DNA of 64,000 nt from Choricystis sp. odSpoLacu1 (lineage: Eukaryota > Chlorophyta > Trebouxiophyceae): positions 372,001-436,000 of the forward strand of contig OY253657.1 of the NCBI GenBank assembly GCA_958009055.1. Reading direction: 5' to 3'. The translations under genes were made by a program, and so were the position numbers. Shown here in pieces: positions 10,566 through 22,316 of this stretch. Each line of letters opens with the position of its first letter. The first letter of the stretch is position 1. The notes beneath the pieces were generated by a model, which was not told where the DNA came from, ran no database searches, and worked only from the letters and a program-made list of their open reading frames with translations.

Positions 10566-12219
10566 ATGCCCCCCCCCCGCCGCCCCGCCGCCGCGGCCGC
10601 CGCGTTTTACGCGCGCACGCTGCCTTTCACCGCGGCCATCGTGGCACAGTGGTTTGCTATCTTTGCTCTGCTGGCGTACGTGGTGCCGCACGTGCTTTGC
10701 CGGGACGAACTGGGCCAGGACAGGGTGCGTGTTTTGGAGTGGAGGAGGGAGGGAGGGAGGGGTGTCTGTTGACGGCGGTGACCGGGTGCGTCGACGTCTC
10801 CCTCCCTCCTCCTCCCTCCTCTCTCAGTCCATGTTTGACCAGGACGGGCGGTCCTCCTTCTACCAGTGCATCTACAACATGGACACCGACTACCGAGTGC
10901 ACACGGGACGCAAGGTGAGAGACAACGGAGGAGGGGAGGGCAACCACCTTTCGCAGCACAAACCGCTACCCACCCACCCCACACACTCACACACACGCAC
11001 ACACACAGATCTTCTTCCTGCTCATCAACCTGTTCCTGGGCCTGTGGCTGGGCATCTACCAACTTCTCATCGCGCGCTCCCTGTGGCCGCGGTCGATGAC
11101 CAAGCGCGCGGTCGCGGTCGCGTCGACCGCCCTGCTGCTCGACGTCGCCATCCACCTGTCGGCCCCCGCCTTCCGCATCACCATGCGCTCCAACTACTAC
11201 GTGTTTGCGGTATCGTGGACCCTCCTGTTCTTTGTGCTGACCCCCACAAGCCTCGGCCTGGCGCGCGCCACGCGCGACGGCACAGACGCACTGCGCCACT
11301 TCTCCACCATGATCGTCTCCGCCCTCATCGTCACCGTCTTCTACCTCGTCATGGGGCGCGTCGTCACGCAGCGCGCGCTGGTCAAGCCCGCCCAACTGCT
11401 GTTCACGCGGCTCGTGTTCAACACGGCGGTGTGGGAGGGGGTGAAGATGATGTTTGCTCACTTAGCGCGCTACATCGCTAACCCGTCCCCCCTCGCCGCC
11501 GCCGCCCTCTTTGTATGGCCCTCCGCCTACCAGGGCGTGTACGGCCGCTTCCTGCTGGCCACCCTGGACACAGCGGGGTCGGTGGCCGTGCTCAACGTGC
11601 AGCTGGCGTTGATTGGGGTGGCTGCCCGCGTCGCAGCACGCGCGTCGGGCGCGGTCGGCGTGCCACTGTCCTACGGCCCCGCCGCCGCGGCAGCGATCGA
11701 GGTGGAGCCCTCCGTCGCGGCCACCCGAGCCACGAGGCGGGCGCTGAACAGTCTGTTCGAGCTGGCGGGAATCGTGTCCACGGCGGCGGTGTACACGTTT
11801 GGGCGGGTGTCGCGTGAGTGGCTGGGGTGGGGGGGGGAGAGACAGCCTGCCCAAAACACACGCCCCACCCCTCCTCATCCCCACCTCCCCACCCCACCCC
11901 ACCCCAGCCGACGGTGTCACCGCCTACACCACCCGCTCCATCTGGCTACTGGCCCTGTACCAGTGCATCACGTGCCTGACAGCCGACGCGCTGGGCGTGG
12001 TCGCGGACGCCACCTTTCACGGCGTGCACGACGCCGCCCACTGGCCTGTCGGTCGCCGCCCCACACTGGCATCGCTGGGCATGCTGGCCGCTCTGTCGTT
12101 GGGGGGGGGGGGTGTCGATTGCGATTGAGATCCTGGCGCTGTTCTGCCCGCAGAAGGGGGCCGACGGGCGGCTGCTGCTCGCGTTTTGCAACGCGCCCTC
12201 GATCTTTGACCGGCTGTGA
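10566..12219 (+). CDS. Multi-pass membrane protein, family not recognised
   Basis: Four exons (10566-10724, 10828-10914, 11009-11813, 11908-12219) code about 453 residues. Hydrophobic segments appear at least eight times, for example AIVAQWFAIFALLAYVV, IFFLLINLFLGLWLGIYQLL, YYVFAVSWTLLFFVL, MIVSALIVTVFYLVMG and SIWLLALYQCITCL. Conserved-looking soluble pieces include MFDQDGRSSFYQCIYNMD just after the first membrane segment. The ATG sits in CCACCATG context. Near the C-terminus a run of 12 G (12101-12112) throws the frame; with 11 G it continues to VSIAIEILALFCPQKGADG and ends IFDRL. I do not know the function. The gene is head-to-head with the WD40 gene and convergent with the Cu-ATPase. Confidence 0.65.
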
Positions 12220-12298
12220 GTGTGTGGGTTGTTGGTTTGTTTGTTGTTTCAATCACAATGCAAGTAATAAATCACGATCTCTCTCTTTCTCACGCCTC

Positions 12299-15253
12299 TC
12301 ATTTCAACCACTTTTCGCTCGGAGGGCGCCACGCGCGCAGCGAAAGCGAATTCAGCATGACCGCCAGGCTGGACGCCCCCATCAACGCGCCACTGATGGC
12401 GGGGGTGAGGGCGATGCTGGCGCCCGGCAGGGCCGCCCCCGCCGCTATGGGGACGGCGGCCAAATTGTAGGCGAGCGCCCAGCCGACGTTTTGGTGCACT
12501 TTCCTGACCGTCGCGCGCGCCAGCGCCAGCGCGTCCCCCGCAGCCGCCACGATGGCGCCGTCGGCGCCCCGGGTGGCGGCCGCTAGTAAGACGACGGCAG
12601 CCGCGTCTGCGGCGGCCGGGGAGCCGCCGCCAACGGCGATGCCCACGTCGGCGGCCGCGAGGGCGGGCGCGTCGTTCACGCCGTCACCCACCATGGCCAC
12701 GACCGCGCCTGCAGCCCGCAGAGCATTCACAGTGGCCGCCTTGTCCCGTGGTTTGGCGCCCCCGATGGCGTCAGCGGGGGGGACGCCGACGGCGGCGGCG
12801 ACGGCGGCGACCGCGGCGGGCGCGTCGCCGGAAAGGAGGAGGACCCGGTACCCGCGCGCCCGCAGGGACGCCACCGTGGCCACGGCGTCGGGGCGCAGGG
12901 CGTCCACAACGTCCAGGGTGGCGGCCAGGGCGCCGTCAATAGAGACGTAGGCGCGGGCGGCGACGCGGGCGGGAACGTGCGCGCCGCCGGTGAGGGCGGG
13001 CGCAGGCGCGGGTTCGGTGGGGGGGGGGGTCGGCGCGCGGCCGCCGCTGCAGCCTCCGCCGCAGGCCAAGCGGGGAGCCGTCCCCTGGCTTCAAAGTCGA
13101 CGCCACATAGTCCCACGACCCCACCGCCACCCGACGCCCGCGCACGGTGCCGGCGACGCCGCCCCCGGGCTCCGCGACGAGCGACCCGTCGTCCGCGGCC
13201 ACCACGCGCGCGCCCGTGCGCTCAGCCTCCGCCACCACAGCCTTCGCAACGGGGTGGGGGGAGGCGCGCTCGACCGCAGCGGCCACCGCCAGCACGTCGG
13301 AGACGGTGAACGAGGGGGAGGCGGGCGTGACGGCGGCCACGGTGGGGGCGCCGCGCGTGAGGGTGCCCGTCTTGTCAAACACAACCGTGTCCACCGCAGC
13401 CGCGGCTTCCAGCGCGTCTCCTCCGCGAATGAGTAGTCCTCGCCGCGCGCCCGCGGCTGTGCCGACGAGGACGGCGGTGGGGGTGGCCAGGCCGAGGGCG
13501 CAGGGGCACGCGACGCAGAGGACGGACGACGCGAGCTGGGCAGCGAGCAAGCACGCGGCGGCGCGCGGGGAGGCCCCCGGCCGCACCCGTGCCAGCGTGC
13601 CCGGCAGCAAGCGGGGGGCCGCCCCCGCCCAAAAGGCGGCCGTCGCGCCCGCCGCGAGGACGACGCCGCCCACAAACTTGCCCGCGACCGCATCGGCCGC
13701 GCGCGCGATCGAGGGCGGCGTCGCCTGCGCCGCCTCCACGGCGGCCACCACGTCGGCCAGGGAGGTGCCGGAGCCGACTGCGTCCGCCACGATGGTGAGA
13801 GGGCCATCCAGGGCGATGGAGCCTGCTGCGACGGCGTCGCCGGGGCCTCGTGCGATGGGCAGGGGCTCCCCCGTGACCGACGCTTCGACGGACGCGCGCC
13901 CCGCCACCACACGCCCATCCACGGGCAGCGCGTCCCCGGGCAGGGCGACGACGATGTCGCCGATAGCGAGGGCGTCTGCATCGACGCGGGTCCAGGGGGG
14001 GACGCCGCCGTGGCGGGCGGCGGCGGCGGCCGCGGCGGCCGTGACGCCGCCGCGGTGTGTGCCGCCATCCACCGTCACTTTCCTCGCTGTGCGAGGCAGC
14101 AGGGCGGCCAGGGACGCCATGTCGGACGCTGCCGCCAGGCGGGCGCGGGCTTCCGCGGCGCGGCCGGCGGCCACGATGCCGAGCAGCATGGCGGGCTCCT
14201 CGAAGAAGGTGCCCCACCCAAGGCCTGGGACAGCGACCGCGACGGTGGAAACGGCAAACGAAGCAGCCGCGCCCAGAGCAACCAGCGTGTCCATGGTGGG
14301 GGCGCCTGCCGCGGCTGCGGTCACACCAGACACCATGAGCTTGCGCCCTGGGCCCGCAAGGGCGACGACTGACAGCGCAGCGTTGACGGCGGGGTGGCCG
14401 AGGCGGCGGAACCAGAGCGGGGCGGACGTGACGCAGCAGGCGACATGGCCGACAGCAGCGGCGGCCGCGAGCGCACCCGCTAGCACCAGGTCTCGATGCG
14501 CTGCGTCCAGGGCGGTTTGGCGGGCGGCGCGCTTGGCGGCGACGGCGGCGGCGGCGCCCGCGGCGGCGCCGGTGGAGGAGGGTGGCGCGCGCGCGCGCGC
14601 GACGGGAAGCTGGCGTCGCTCAGGGCGGCCGCCAGCGCGTCCGCGGTGGCGGTGGGGTCGGGGTTGGGAAGTTTGAGGTGCACGGTGGCTGTTTCGGTGG
14701 CCAGGTTGACGGTGGCCTGTGTGTGTGGGAGAGGGAAGAGGGTGAGAGAGGAAGGGGTGCGAACCGTCGCCCGTGTTTTAACCCCCTCACACCAACACAC
14801 ACACACACACACACACACCTTGGCCACTCCATCCTGCCCTTCCAGCAGCTTGGTGACGGCCCCCACACAGCCGCCACAGTGCATGCCCCCCACGTCGAGC
14901 GTGACGGTGGCCGTGGGCGAGGTCGCGTCTGGGTCGGCGTCGCGCGGGGGCGACGTGATCACGCCGCCCTGGGGGACGCTGCCACCACCACCGCCACCTC
15001 CGCCGCCGCCGCCGCCGCCACCACCAAATACTCCGCTGCCACCGCCACCGCCCGCGCCAGCCAGTGCGGACGCGGCACTGGCAACGACCCCCGGGCCAAC
15101 GGCTGCCGCCGCCGCACTAGGGCGCGGCCAGACAGCAGACCACCCCGGGCGCCGTGTCGAGAGTGGTCGTGCCGGCGGCCGGGGCGCGGGTCGCGGGGGG
15201 GGGCTGTCGGCGCCGCATGCGGCTGCGAGCGTCGGTCGAGCGGTGACCCGCAT
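12299..15253 (-). CDS. Copper-transporting P1B-type ATPase, probably plastid (PAA/HMA type)
   Basis: From ATG 15253: an Arg/Pro/Ala-rich transit-peptide-like N-terminus, a polyglycine tract, one HMA domain with GGMHCGGCVG (CxxC copper site), then eight-helix P1B core. Core signatures: SVTGEPLPI (actuator), CVACPCALGLATPTA (CPC ion site), [12 protein letters not shown] (phosphorylated Asp), ASPHPVAKAVV (HP motif of the N domain) and VGDGVNDAPALAAADVG. CPC plus HMA predicts Cu(I) transport, and a plastid copy would feed plastocyanin. An intron of about 100 bases (14719-14818) follows the HMA CxxC region, its donor lying at the start of a (GT)n run. Two frame breaks occur: a (GC)n run near 14585-14601 (two bases extra) and an 11-G run at 13019-13029 (one base extra). 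Corrected, the domains are complete. Confidence 0.85.
14795..14818. repeat. (CA)12 microsatellite at the splice donor of the Cu-ATPase intron
   Basis: Read on the minus strand this is (GT)12 starting directly after the exon end GCCAAG, so the donor GT is the first of a dozen possible GTs. Confidence 0.75.
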
Positions 15254-15578
15254 TGGTGCAAGGAAGAGTCGGCACTTGGTGTCGAAGGCAGGGGGGGGGG
15301 GGCGTTGCTAGCACTGGGCAGCACACGCAGACGTGTCGCCGCAAGGGAAGGCGGGGCGACCCCCCGACCCAAAAACAAAAAGTTGAAGGACAGCGACGGG
15401 AGAGGGTCGGGTGAAAAAAACGAGCCACGCGCGTTTCTTCCACATCGTCGCCCCTTTTGTCGTCTTCCCAGAGCCTCATTCCGCAGCTCACAGTCTGCCG
15501 CGCCTGTCCAACGAACACACTGCAACGCACAACGCGTGCGTCTGCGTCGACCGCCACTCCCGCGCCAACCGGCACACA
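15254..15578. promoter_or_regulatory. Divergent promoter region between Cu-ATPase and LPA2-like genes
   Basis: This 325-base gap separates two start codons that point away from each other. It holds an 11-G run at 15291-15301 and an A-rich stretch near 15370-15420. I see no open reading frame that fits either neighbour and no clear TATA box. Both neighbours appear to be plastid proteins. Confidence 0.45.
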
Positions 15579-16106
15579 ATGCTGCTCCCCGCCGCCCCCC
15601 ACCCGCGGCCGTGCGCCCGCCCCGCACACAGCGCGGCACCATGCACCCGCCCACACGCACTGGCGGCGCCTCGATTGCTGCCGCGCGGCACCATCGCCCG
15701 CGCTGCCAACGGCGACGCCCCTCCCCCCCCCAAACCCCCCGTCGACGACGAACTGTGGATCGAGCGCGAGCTGCGCGCCCGCAAACGCAAACGGGACGCC
15801 GCCTCCAAAGCGACGGCGGGGGCGGCCAAGGCGGACGGCGCCAGCAGCAGCGCGACGCCGGGCGCTCTCACCGGCGCCGACGCGCTCGAACAAAACTACG
15901 TCCGCTTCCTGGGCGCCTTCTTCGCCATCATCCTGCTGGACGGCGTCGTGCTGGCCACCTCCGGCTTCCTGCCTGAGGCAGTGGACGTGTTTGCGGAGAA
16001 TGTGCTGTATCCCTCGTTTTCGCCGTTGATCGGCGTGTTTTTGTTGTGCTCTTCTCTGTACGGCCTGTGGAAGGCGGGGAGTCAGGGCGGTGTGGACAAG
16101 CTGTGA
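15579..16106 (+). CDS. LPA2: LPA2-like thylakoid membrane protein (photosystem II accumulation)
   Basis: ATG 15579 gives 175 residues in one exon. The first about 45 residues are rich in Ala, Arg, Pro and His with almost no acidic residues, as in plastid transit peptides. A charged middle (VDDELWIERELRARKRKRD) leads to two C-terminal membrane segments: FLGAFFAIILLDGVVLATSG and FSPLIGVFLLCSSLYGLW. The linker SGFLPEAVDVFAENVLYPSFSP resembles the plant LPA2 family, in which the helix-SGFLPEE-LYPSF-helix arrangement is typical; those proteins assist photosystem II core assembly. Assignment rests on remembered family wording and layout, so it is moderate. It is head-to-head with the Cu-ATPase and 280 bases upstream of PSMG2. 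Confidence 0.6.
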   Translation: MLLPAAPHPRPCARPAHSAAPCTRPHALAAPRLLPRGTIARAANGDAPPPPKPPVDDELWIERELRARKRKRDAASKATAGAAKADGASSSATPGALTGADALEQNYVRFLGAFFAIILLDGVVLATSGFLPEAVDVFAENVLYPSFSPLIGVFLLCSSLYGLWKAGSQGGVDKL

Positions 16107-16386
16107 TTGTGGGTGTGTGATGGAGTGTGGGTTTGTTCTTTCAGCAGGTGTCGCGGCCGACGCGGCGCGGCGGGGGAGGGCCGCGGGGGGGCGTGTGTTA
16201 AAAAACGTCAAAACAAAAAACAGCGAAACACACACATCCGCGTGCGTTTTTCGCCGCACTCCTCCTTCTCTCGCGCCCGCCTCTCCACGCACGCAAACGC
16301 TGCACACACGCACACACACACACCCAAACGCACACGTGTGTGTGCTCGAGCGCCCCCAAACCCACGGAAAAAAAAGCGCGAGCCCG

Positions 16387-17319
16387 ATGCCGATCGCGCT
16401 CCACCCAGTGGCCGGCGACCCTGCCATCGACCTGGCTGGCAAGACGCTGGTGGTGGTGCGTTTGTGACTGTGTTGCGCACGTGTGGGGAAGGGCGGACAC
16501 GGAGAGGGGGGACGGGCACGGCTCACACACACTCTTCCCACCTTTCTGCCTCCCCTTCCCAGCCCGCCGTCACCGTCGGCAACGTGGGCCAACTGGCGGT
16601 GCGTGGTTTGTTTGAGTCTGGGTTGGAGGGTCAAAAGAATCGCACCTCTCCCACACGCCTCGTTTTCCAACCCTCTCCCCCACCCACAGTGCGACCTCCT
16701 CATCACCTCCATCTCCCTCCCCTCCGCCGCCCACTGTGTTTGCTCCCACCTGCTGCCCGCGGCCGGGCGGGACGCGGTAGATGACGGCGGGGTGGCCACG
16801 GAGGCCCAACTGTATGGGAGGCCAGGTGACACCTTTGCCGTGCTGCAAGTGCGGGCGCCCCCACTCCCCGGCCGCGCAGCCGCGTGGCAGGCCGACCTGG
16901 CGGCATTTGCGTCGTCTGCGGGTGTGGCCCGGCTGCTGGTGCCGGCGTCTGTGCCCGCGTGCGGGCGGACAGATGCACACCTGTCTCACACGCCGACCGC
17001 CGTCGTCGGCGTGGCCGCGGGCGCAGGCGCGTCCCTGCATCCCGGCGTGCCCCAGCTCCCCCCCGACGACGAGTATGATGTGCCGCGCGAGGCGCGCAGG
17101 CTGCCGCCGTGGCGCCTGCTGGCGGCGGCGGAGGGTGGCACGTGCCCCCCCGTCGTCGCGCTGCTGTCCTACGCCTCGGACGGTGACAACGCGGGCGACG
17201 CGGTGGCCCTGGCGGCCGCCCTGGCGGCGTCCTTGGAGCTGGAGGGGCAGCCGAAGCGCTGGAAGGCGCCGGCGGCGTGGGGGGCGGTGTACGGGGCGGC
17301 GGCGCGGGTGGTGGCGTGA
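16387..17319 (+). CDS. PSMG2: Proteasome assembly chaperone 2 (PAC2/PSMG2)
   Basis: Three exons (16387-16455, 16563-16598, 16690-17319), all joined in phase 0, encode 244 residues. The N-terminus MPIALHPVAGDPAIDLAGKT followed by PAVTVGNVGQLA and CDLLITS matches the PAC2 family start, where PAVSVGNVGQLA is the hallmark. PAC2 pairs with PAC1 as a chaperone for the 20S alpha ring in the cytosol. The middle exon is only 36 bases and encodes exactly the hallmark motif. The C-terminal half (LSYASDGDNAGDAVALAAAL) also fits the family. Donors are GTGCGT. Confidence 0.85.
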
Positions 17320-17430
17320 GAGAGGAGAGAGTGTTTGTTTGTGGTTTGTTCGTCGCTGTCACAAGTCGTCTGTTTTTTTCAACTTTACCTCTCCCCACCC
17401 TCCCCACCCACCCCCCCACACTACACAACC

Positions 17431-18937
17431 ATGGCTGGCGCCCCGCCCGGCGGTGGCGCCCCCTTTGACCTGTCCGCCCTGTCGTCCGTGCTCAACGACC
17501 CCGCCATCAAAAACATGGCGGAACAGATCGCGGCCGACCCCGCGTTCGCCCAGATGACGTCCGCCCTGCAGGACTCCCTGCTGGGGGGTGGCGCGGCTGC
17601 CGCTGTCGGTGGTGGTGGCGCAGTTGGCGGCGGTGCGGGGGCCCCCCCCGCGCTCGACCCCGCCAAGTATGCAGAGGCGATGCAGTCCGTCATGCAGAAC
17701 GGCCAGTTTCTCCAGATGGCGGAGACGCTGGGCAAGCAGATCATGGAGGTGAGTGAGTGTGTGCTATGTGTGAGAGAGAGAGGGTGGGCGCGCGTTTGGC
17801 GGGGAGGCGGGGGACAACACGCATGGCTCGGCGGCCAGGCGGGCGCGTCGGCGTGGCCGCCCCGCGCCTCTCGTGGCTCTGTTGCTGCGACCCTCGCTGC
17901 GTGTGCGCACGCATTGTGAGCCTCTGCACCGCTGTGTGCACGCACGGCAGGCTTGGGGTGAGGGGGCGACTGGCCGGGGAGCGTCTGCTGGCGAAGGAGG
18001 AGGGACACCTTGGCACGGTCGCGCCGTGGGAATGTGCACGCCTCCAGCGCACGCCCGCGCCTCGGCTGGGCTCCCAGTGCCATCGCCAGAGAGTATGATG
18101 CGCTGCACTATGCACGCGCTGCACGCACGGCCGCTGCGCGCGACCAGGGGGCGGCCCCACGCGCCCGACGACTCGTCACCTGCGGACACCCAAACCTTCC
18201 TCACCCTTCCACACACACCCCACCACCCCCCACCCCTTCAGTCTGACCCCGGCATGGCCGCCCTCATGCAGTCCATGCACAACCCGGCCGCCCAGGCCAA
18301 CATCGAGGAGAAGCTGAAAGCACTGAAAGACGACCCCGACCTTGCCCCAGTGCTGGCTGAAATCGAGACTGGCGGCCCCGCTGCCATGATGAAGTACTGG
18401 GACGACCCGTCCGTGCTGGAGAAGCTGTCCAAGGCCATGGGGTCTGCTTTTGGGGCGGGCGGCCCCCCGGGTGGCGAGGGCGAAGGCGACGCGGAAGACG
18501 AGGAAGAAGGTGAACCCACCGTCCACACCGCCGCCTCTGCGGGCGACGTCGACACCCTCAAAGAACTGCTGGGCGGCGGCGCCGACGCCGATGCCAAGGA
18601 TGAGGAAGGGCGCACCGCACTCCACTTTTCGGCGGGGTACGGCGAGCGCGCGTGCGTGGACGCCCTGCTCGCCGCCGGCGCCGCCCTCAACGGCACCGAC
18701 GACAACGACAACACCCCCCTCCACTATGCGGCGGGGTATGGCCAGCCGGCGATTGTGCAGGTGCTGCTGGACGCGGGTGCTGATGGTGGTGCGGTCAACA
18801 AGGACGGCAAGACGCCCGCCGAGGTGGCCGCCCTCAACGGCGCGGACGACATTGTGGCCATGTTCAAGAATGACGGTGGTGACGACAAGGAGGACGGCGC
18901 CAAGGAGGAGGACAAGGAGGAGGTGGCGACGGCGTGA
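17431..18937 (+). CDS. AKR2: AKR2-type ankyrin-repeat protein (plastid outer-membrane protein targeting factor)
   Basis: Two exons (17431-17748 and 18242-18937) give 337 residues. The N-terminal half carries paired STI1/Hop-like helices with DP motifs (NDPAIKNMAEQIAADPAF, SDPGMAALMQSMHNPAAQ, KDDPDLAPVLAEIE). After an acidic hinge (GEGDAEDEEEGE) come about three to four ankyrin repeats (VHTAASAGDVDTLKELL, GRTALHFSAGYGERACVDAL, NTPLHYAAGYGQPAIVQVLL). This arrangement is that of plant AKR2A/B, a cytosolic chaperone binding signal-anchored plastid outer-envelope proteins. The tail is Asp/Glu/Lys-rich. The only intron (492 bases, 17749-18241) is the longest in the window and splits the two STI1-like parts; I saw no other gene in it. 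Confidence 0.85.
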
Positions 18938-19138
18938 GGGAGAGGCGGTGTGTTTTAAAACCGGTGTTTCCCTTTCTTTTTGGTGTGTGCGCTGGCGGGA
19001 GGCAAGGCTGCCCCACAACACACGTGTAGAGAAAAATCAATGAGCGGGCGCGCACCAAGATGAGTTTGAGGGGAGCACACGTTGTATAAAATCGTCTCAC
19101 TCACCCTCAACACCCCCCCACTCTCTCTCTCTCTCTCG

Positions 19139-22100
19139 TCACGCGCGCTTCACAACCAGCGTCCAGTCGTCCTTGATGGGCAGGTCTGGTTTTTTGATGA
19201 CAACTCCCGTGACCGGCGCCACCGCGCGCAGCGTGAGGGGGCCAGGCGCGGCGGCCACCACGCGCCCGCCTGGGGCGGCCGCGGTCCACGCCCCGTTGGC
19301 GCCGCCGGGCACGCCCAGCAGGACGATGCGGCCGACGACGACGCCCGGGTCGTAGGCAGGGCGGGAGGGAGGCGGGGGCGCGCCCACAGCGAGCTGCGCG
19401 CGCGGCGCGGGCACGCTCGACAGCGTGCCTGACGCACCATCGTAGCACACGCGGCGGTGCGAGTACGCCCCCCTCGCGTACGCGTAGCTGGAGCCGTCGT
19501 CCACGTACACGTCGCCGCACGCGTTGCCGGCGGCATCCAGGGCGACGACCAGGGTCAGCGGGTCGCGCGCCGCGGCGGCCGACGAGCGGCGCGCGCGCTC
19601 CGTGATCGGCGCGACGCGCCCGCCGCGCCACCACGCGGGCGCGCCCGCGTCGATGGGGGTGGGCACGGTGCGCAGACCACTTTTCGTGACCGACGCCTCC
19701 TCCCCCGAGGTCGCGTTGTACCAGCGGTCGGTGGGGGACAGCCAGGCGGAGCGCGCAGACGCGTTGGCGGTCGGCACAAGGGCGGGGGCCACCATCAGGG
19801 CGTCACCCACCATGAACTGGTCGTCCGTGGCGGCCACGGACGCGACACCCGGCCACTCGTAGAACAGGGGGCGCATGACGGGGGCGCCCGTCGTGTTGGC
19901 GGCGCGGAAGGCGGTGTACAGGTAGGGAAGGATCCTGTACCTTTCCCGCAGCGCGGCCCGCACGCGCCCCGTGTGCGGCTCCCCCGCCAGCCACGGCTCC
20001 CGCCGCGCGGTGTCCTGGTGGGCGTGCCCCCGGAAGAAGGGGTAGTAGGACCCCACCTGGTACCAGCGGGTCAGAAGCTCTGGGTCTGGGTCGCCGAAAA
20101 AGCCGCCCACGTCGGCGCCGGAAAATGGCAGGCCGGCGACGCCCAGGGCCAGCACCATGGGCAGGGACACGCGCAGCTGGTCCCAGGTGGCGGTGTTGTC
20201 CCCCGTCCAGATGGGGCCGATGGTCTGGGTGCCAGAGAAAAACGCGCGCGACAGAACAAACGGGCGGTCGCCGTCGGCGCCCTTGGCCGTCCTGCCGCGC
20301 AGCGCCAGTCCCTCCGCCGTCGCGCCATGGTACAGCAGGCCATACATGTTGTGCAGCTCCCGGTGCTCCACCCCGCGCGTGTGCACCGCGTCCTTGTGCA
20401 TGGTGATCTCGGGCCCGTTGAAGACGGAGGGCTCGTTCATGTCGTTCCAGATGTGGAGGTCGGGCGTCGAACCTGTGTACATGTCCGCCCCAAACTGGCG
20501 CGCCCACCACGTGCGCACGACGGGGGACAGGACGTCCAGGTAGGCGGACGCCCCCGGCCAGCACCAGCCATCGAATTCGGCGCCCGTGCGATCTTTCACA
20601 AAGTGGCCCGCCGCCTTTGCAGCCGCGTACACAGGGTAGCCGTCGTCTTTTTTGACGTGCGGGTCCACGATGGCCACCACTTTGCGCCCCCGGGACGCGA
20701 TGTCGGTGATGAGGCCGGCGGAGTCGGGGAACAGGTCGCGGTCCCACGTGAGGTAGCGTTTTCCATCCGTGTGCTCGATGTCGAGCCATATGACATCATA
20801 AGGCATGTCGTGCGCATCGAACCCCGCATCCACAGCTTTTGTGTCTGCCTCATCCCTATAGTTCCACCGACACTGGTGGTAGCCCAGTGCGAAGCGTTGG
20901 GGGAGGGCGGTGGCCCCCGTCACGTTGGCGTGCGCGGCCGCGACGGCGGCGGGGGTCGGCCCCCCAAACAAAAACACGTCCACGACGCCCGCCTCCGCCA
21001 GCCAGCGGGTGTGCAGGGTGTCGCCCTTCTTGGTGATGACGTCGACGTACATTTCGGCAGCGTTGAGCCACAGAGCGCCCACGGTGGTGGGGGGGGCGGT
21101 GGACCCAGCAGCGGCCTTCTTTTTACCGCCGCCGCCCAGCCCGCCCGCCCCGTGAGCCATGACCATGGGGATGGAGCCGTACAGGCCGAATGGGGACTCG
21201 GCCTCGTATTCGAAGACGTCCAGATTATACAGGCGGTACGGTTCAGACAGCGGCGTCGCGCCATCCGCAGCCATGGTCGGCTTCAGCGCCAACCCGGTCG
21301 CCCGTTCCGGCAGGCCCGCCACAAAGGCCACCCCGGGGAAGGACAGGTCGAAGCCGACGGCTTGGGGGCCGTAGGGCGCGGTGTCGCGGTGCGTCTTCCA
21401 CGTGTGTTCGGTCGCATTAGCTTTCTTGCCCGGGCCGCCACGCTGCTCAAACAGGAAGCCGCCCGCGCCGTTGAGGGTGGCCAGGGGGGCGTCCCCCGCA
21501 CCCGTGGGAGGCAGCAGGTCCAGGCGGAAGGGGGAGAAGGTGAGCAGCGCGCGCGTCGCCCCGCCGTCGGCCGACAGGCGCGCGGCGCTCCCCTTGACGG
21601 CGGGGGGTGCCCAGGCGGAGGCCCAGGACGCCAGCACGCCGTCCTGCACGATGCCAGGCGGCTCAAAGCGGGGAACACCCGGCTCCGTGACGCGCACGCG
21701 CAGCGAGCCGCGGCCAAGGGCTGTGACTTCCAGCGCCAGCCGCCCACTGTCGCCGCCGTCCGTCTGCACCAGGTCGGCGCGCAGCACGGCACCGTCCACG
21801 GTGAGGGTGGCCGGGTCGACGGCGTGGCCGGGGCCGGCGGACGTGCGGTGGGCGGAGCAGAAGGGTGCGTCGGCGCAGGTCTGTGGGAGGGGAGGGAAAA
21901 AGTGGGTGAATGCGTGTGGCGATCCTGAGAAGGCACCCGCATGCCCGAAGTACCACACGGACGTGCTGTGATCAGGCTGGCTCGCGCGAGGTTGAGAGGG
22001 GAGAGTGGGGGCCCCTCCCCCCCTCCCGCCGACGGAAGCGGGGGCGCGCGATCGCGGTTTCAATGGGCTTCCGACGTCGTCGTCTCTGGTCGATCCAATC

Positions 22101-22316
22101 GCCGCGCCTCCGCCCTGCCACACGTCACCCGCACCCAGCCTCAGTTGTGGCCGACCACCGGGCAGCCTGCCAGAAGCAAAATTGGCGCGCACGGGGGCGA
22201 CAGTTTCGCGCTCGCCTCCAATCCTTCCGTTCTCTCACCTTGAAGTCCTCCGGCTTGAACGCGGCCGCGCCCGCCGCCAGCAGCAGGGCGGCAGCAATGG
22301 CGGCGCGGGAGCCCAT
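19139..22316 (-). CDS. GANAB: Glucosidase II alpha subunit (GH31, ER)
   Basis: Exon 1 (22316-22239) encodes a signal peptide, MGSRAAIAAALLLAAGAAAF then KPEDFK; a 358-base intron (21881-22238) follows; exon 2 (21880-19139) begins TCADAPFCSAHR, the conserved start of the mature subunit. Total 939 residues. GH31 landmarks are all present: VIWLDIEHTDGKRYLTWD, HIWNDMNEPSVFNGPE (nucleophile Asp), GPIWTGDNTATW (acid/base Asp), SGADVGGFFGDPDPELLTRW and YYPFFRGHAHQDT. It trims glucose from N-glycans on folding glycoproteins in the ER lumen. There is no HDEL-type signal, as expected, because retention depends on the beta subunit. The tail ends PIKDDWTLVVKRA. Frame is intact throughout. Confidence 0.95.

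Noticed and set aside
17749..18241. Possible nested gene in the 492-base AKR2 intron
   Set aside because: Open frames exist on both strands but are Arg/His/Cys-rich, lack homology, and splice sites at both ends join the STI1-like halves exactly.
19083..19092. TATAAAA-like sequence
   Set aside because: It lies in the convergent 3' spacer of AKR2 and glucosidase II, where no start codon follows on either strand.
19457..21928. An 823-codon open frame on the plus strand opposite glucosidase II
   Set aside because: It is a shadow of the GANAB gene: high GC removes stops from the antisense frames. Its composition is Arg/Gly/Val-rich with no domain. The same holds for the 976-codon minus frame 23857-26787 opposite CAND1 and the plus frame 3076-4554 opposite ATXR3.
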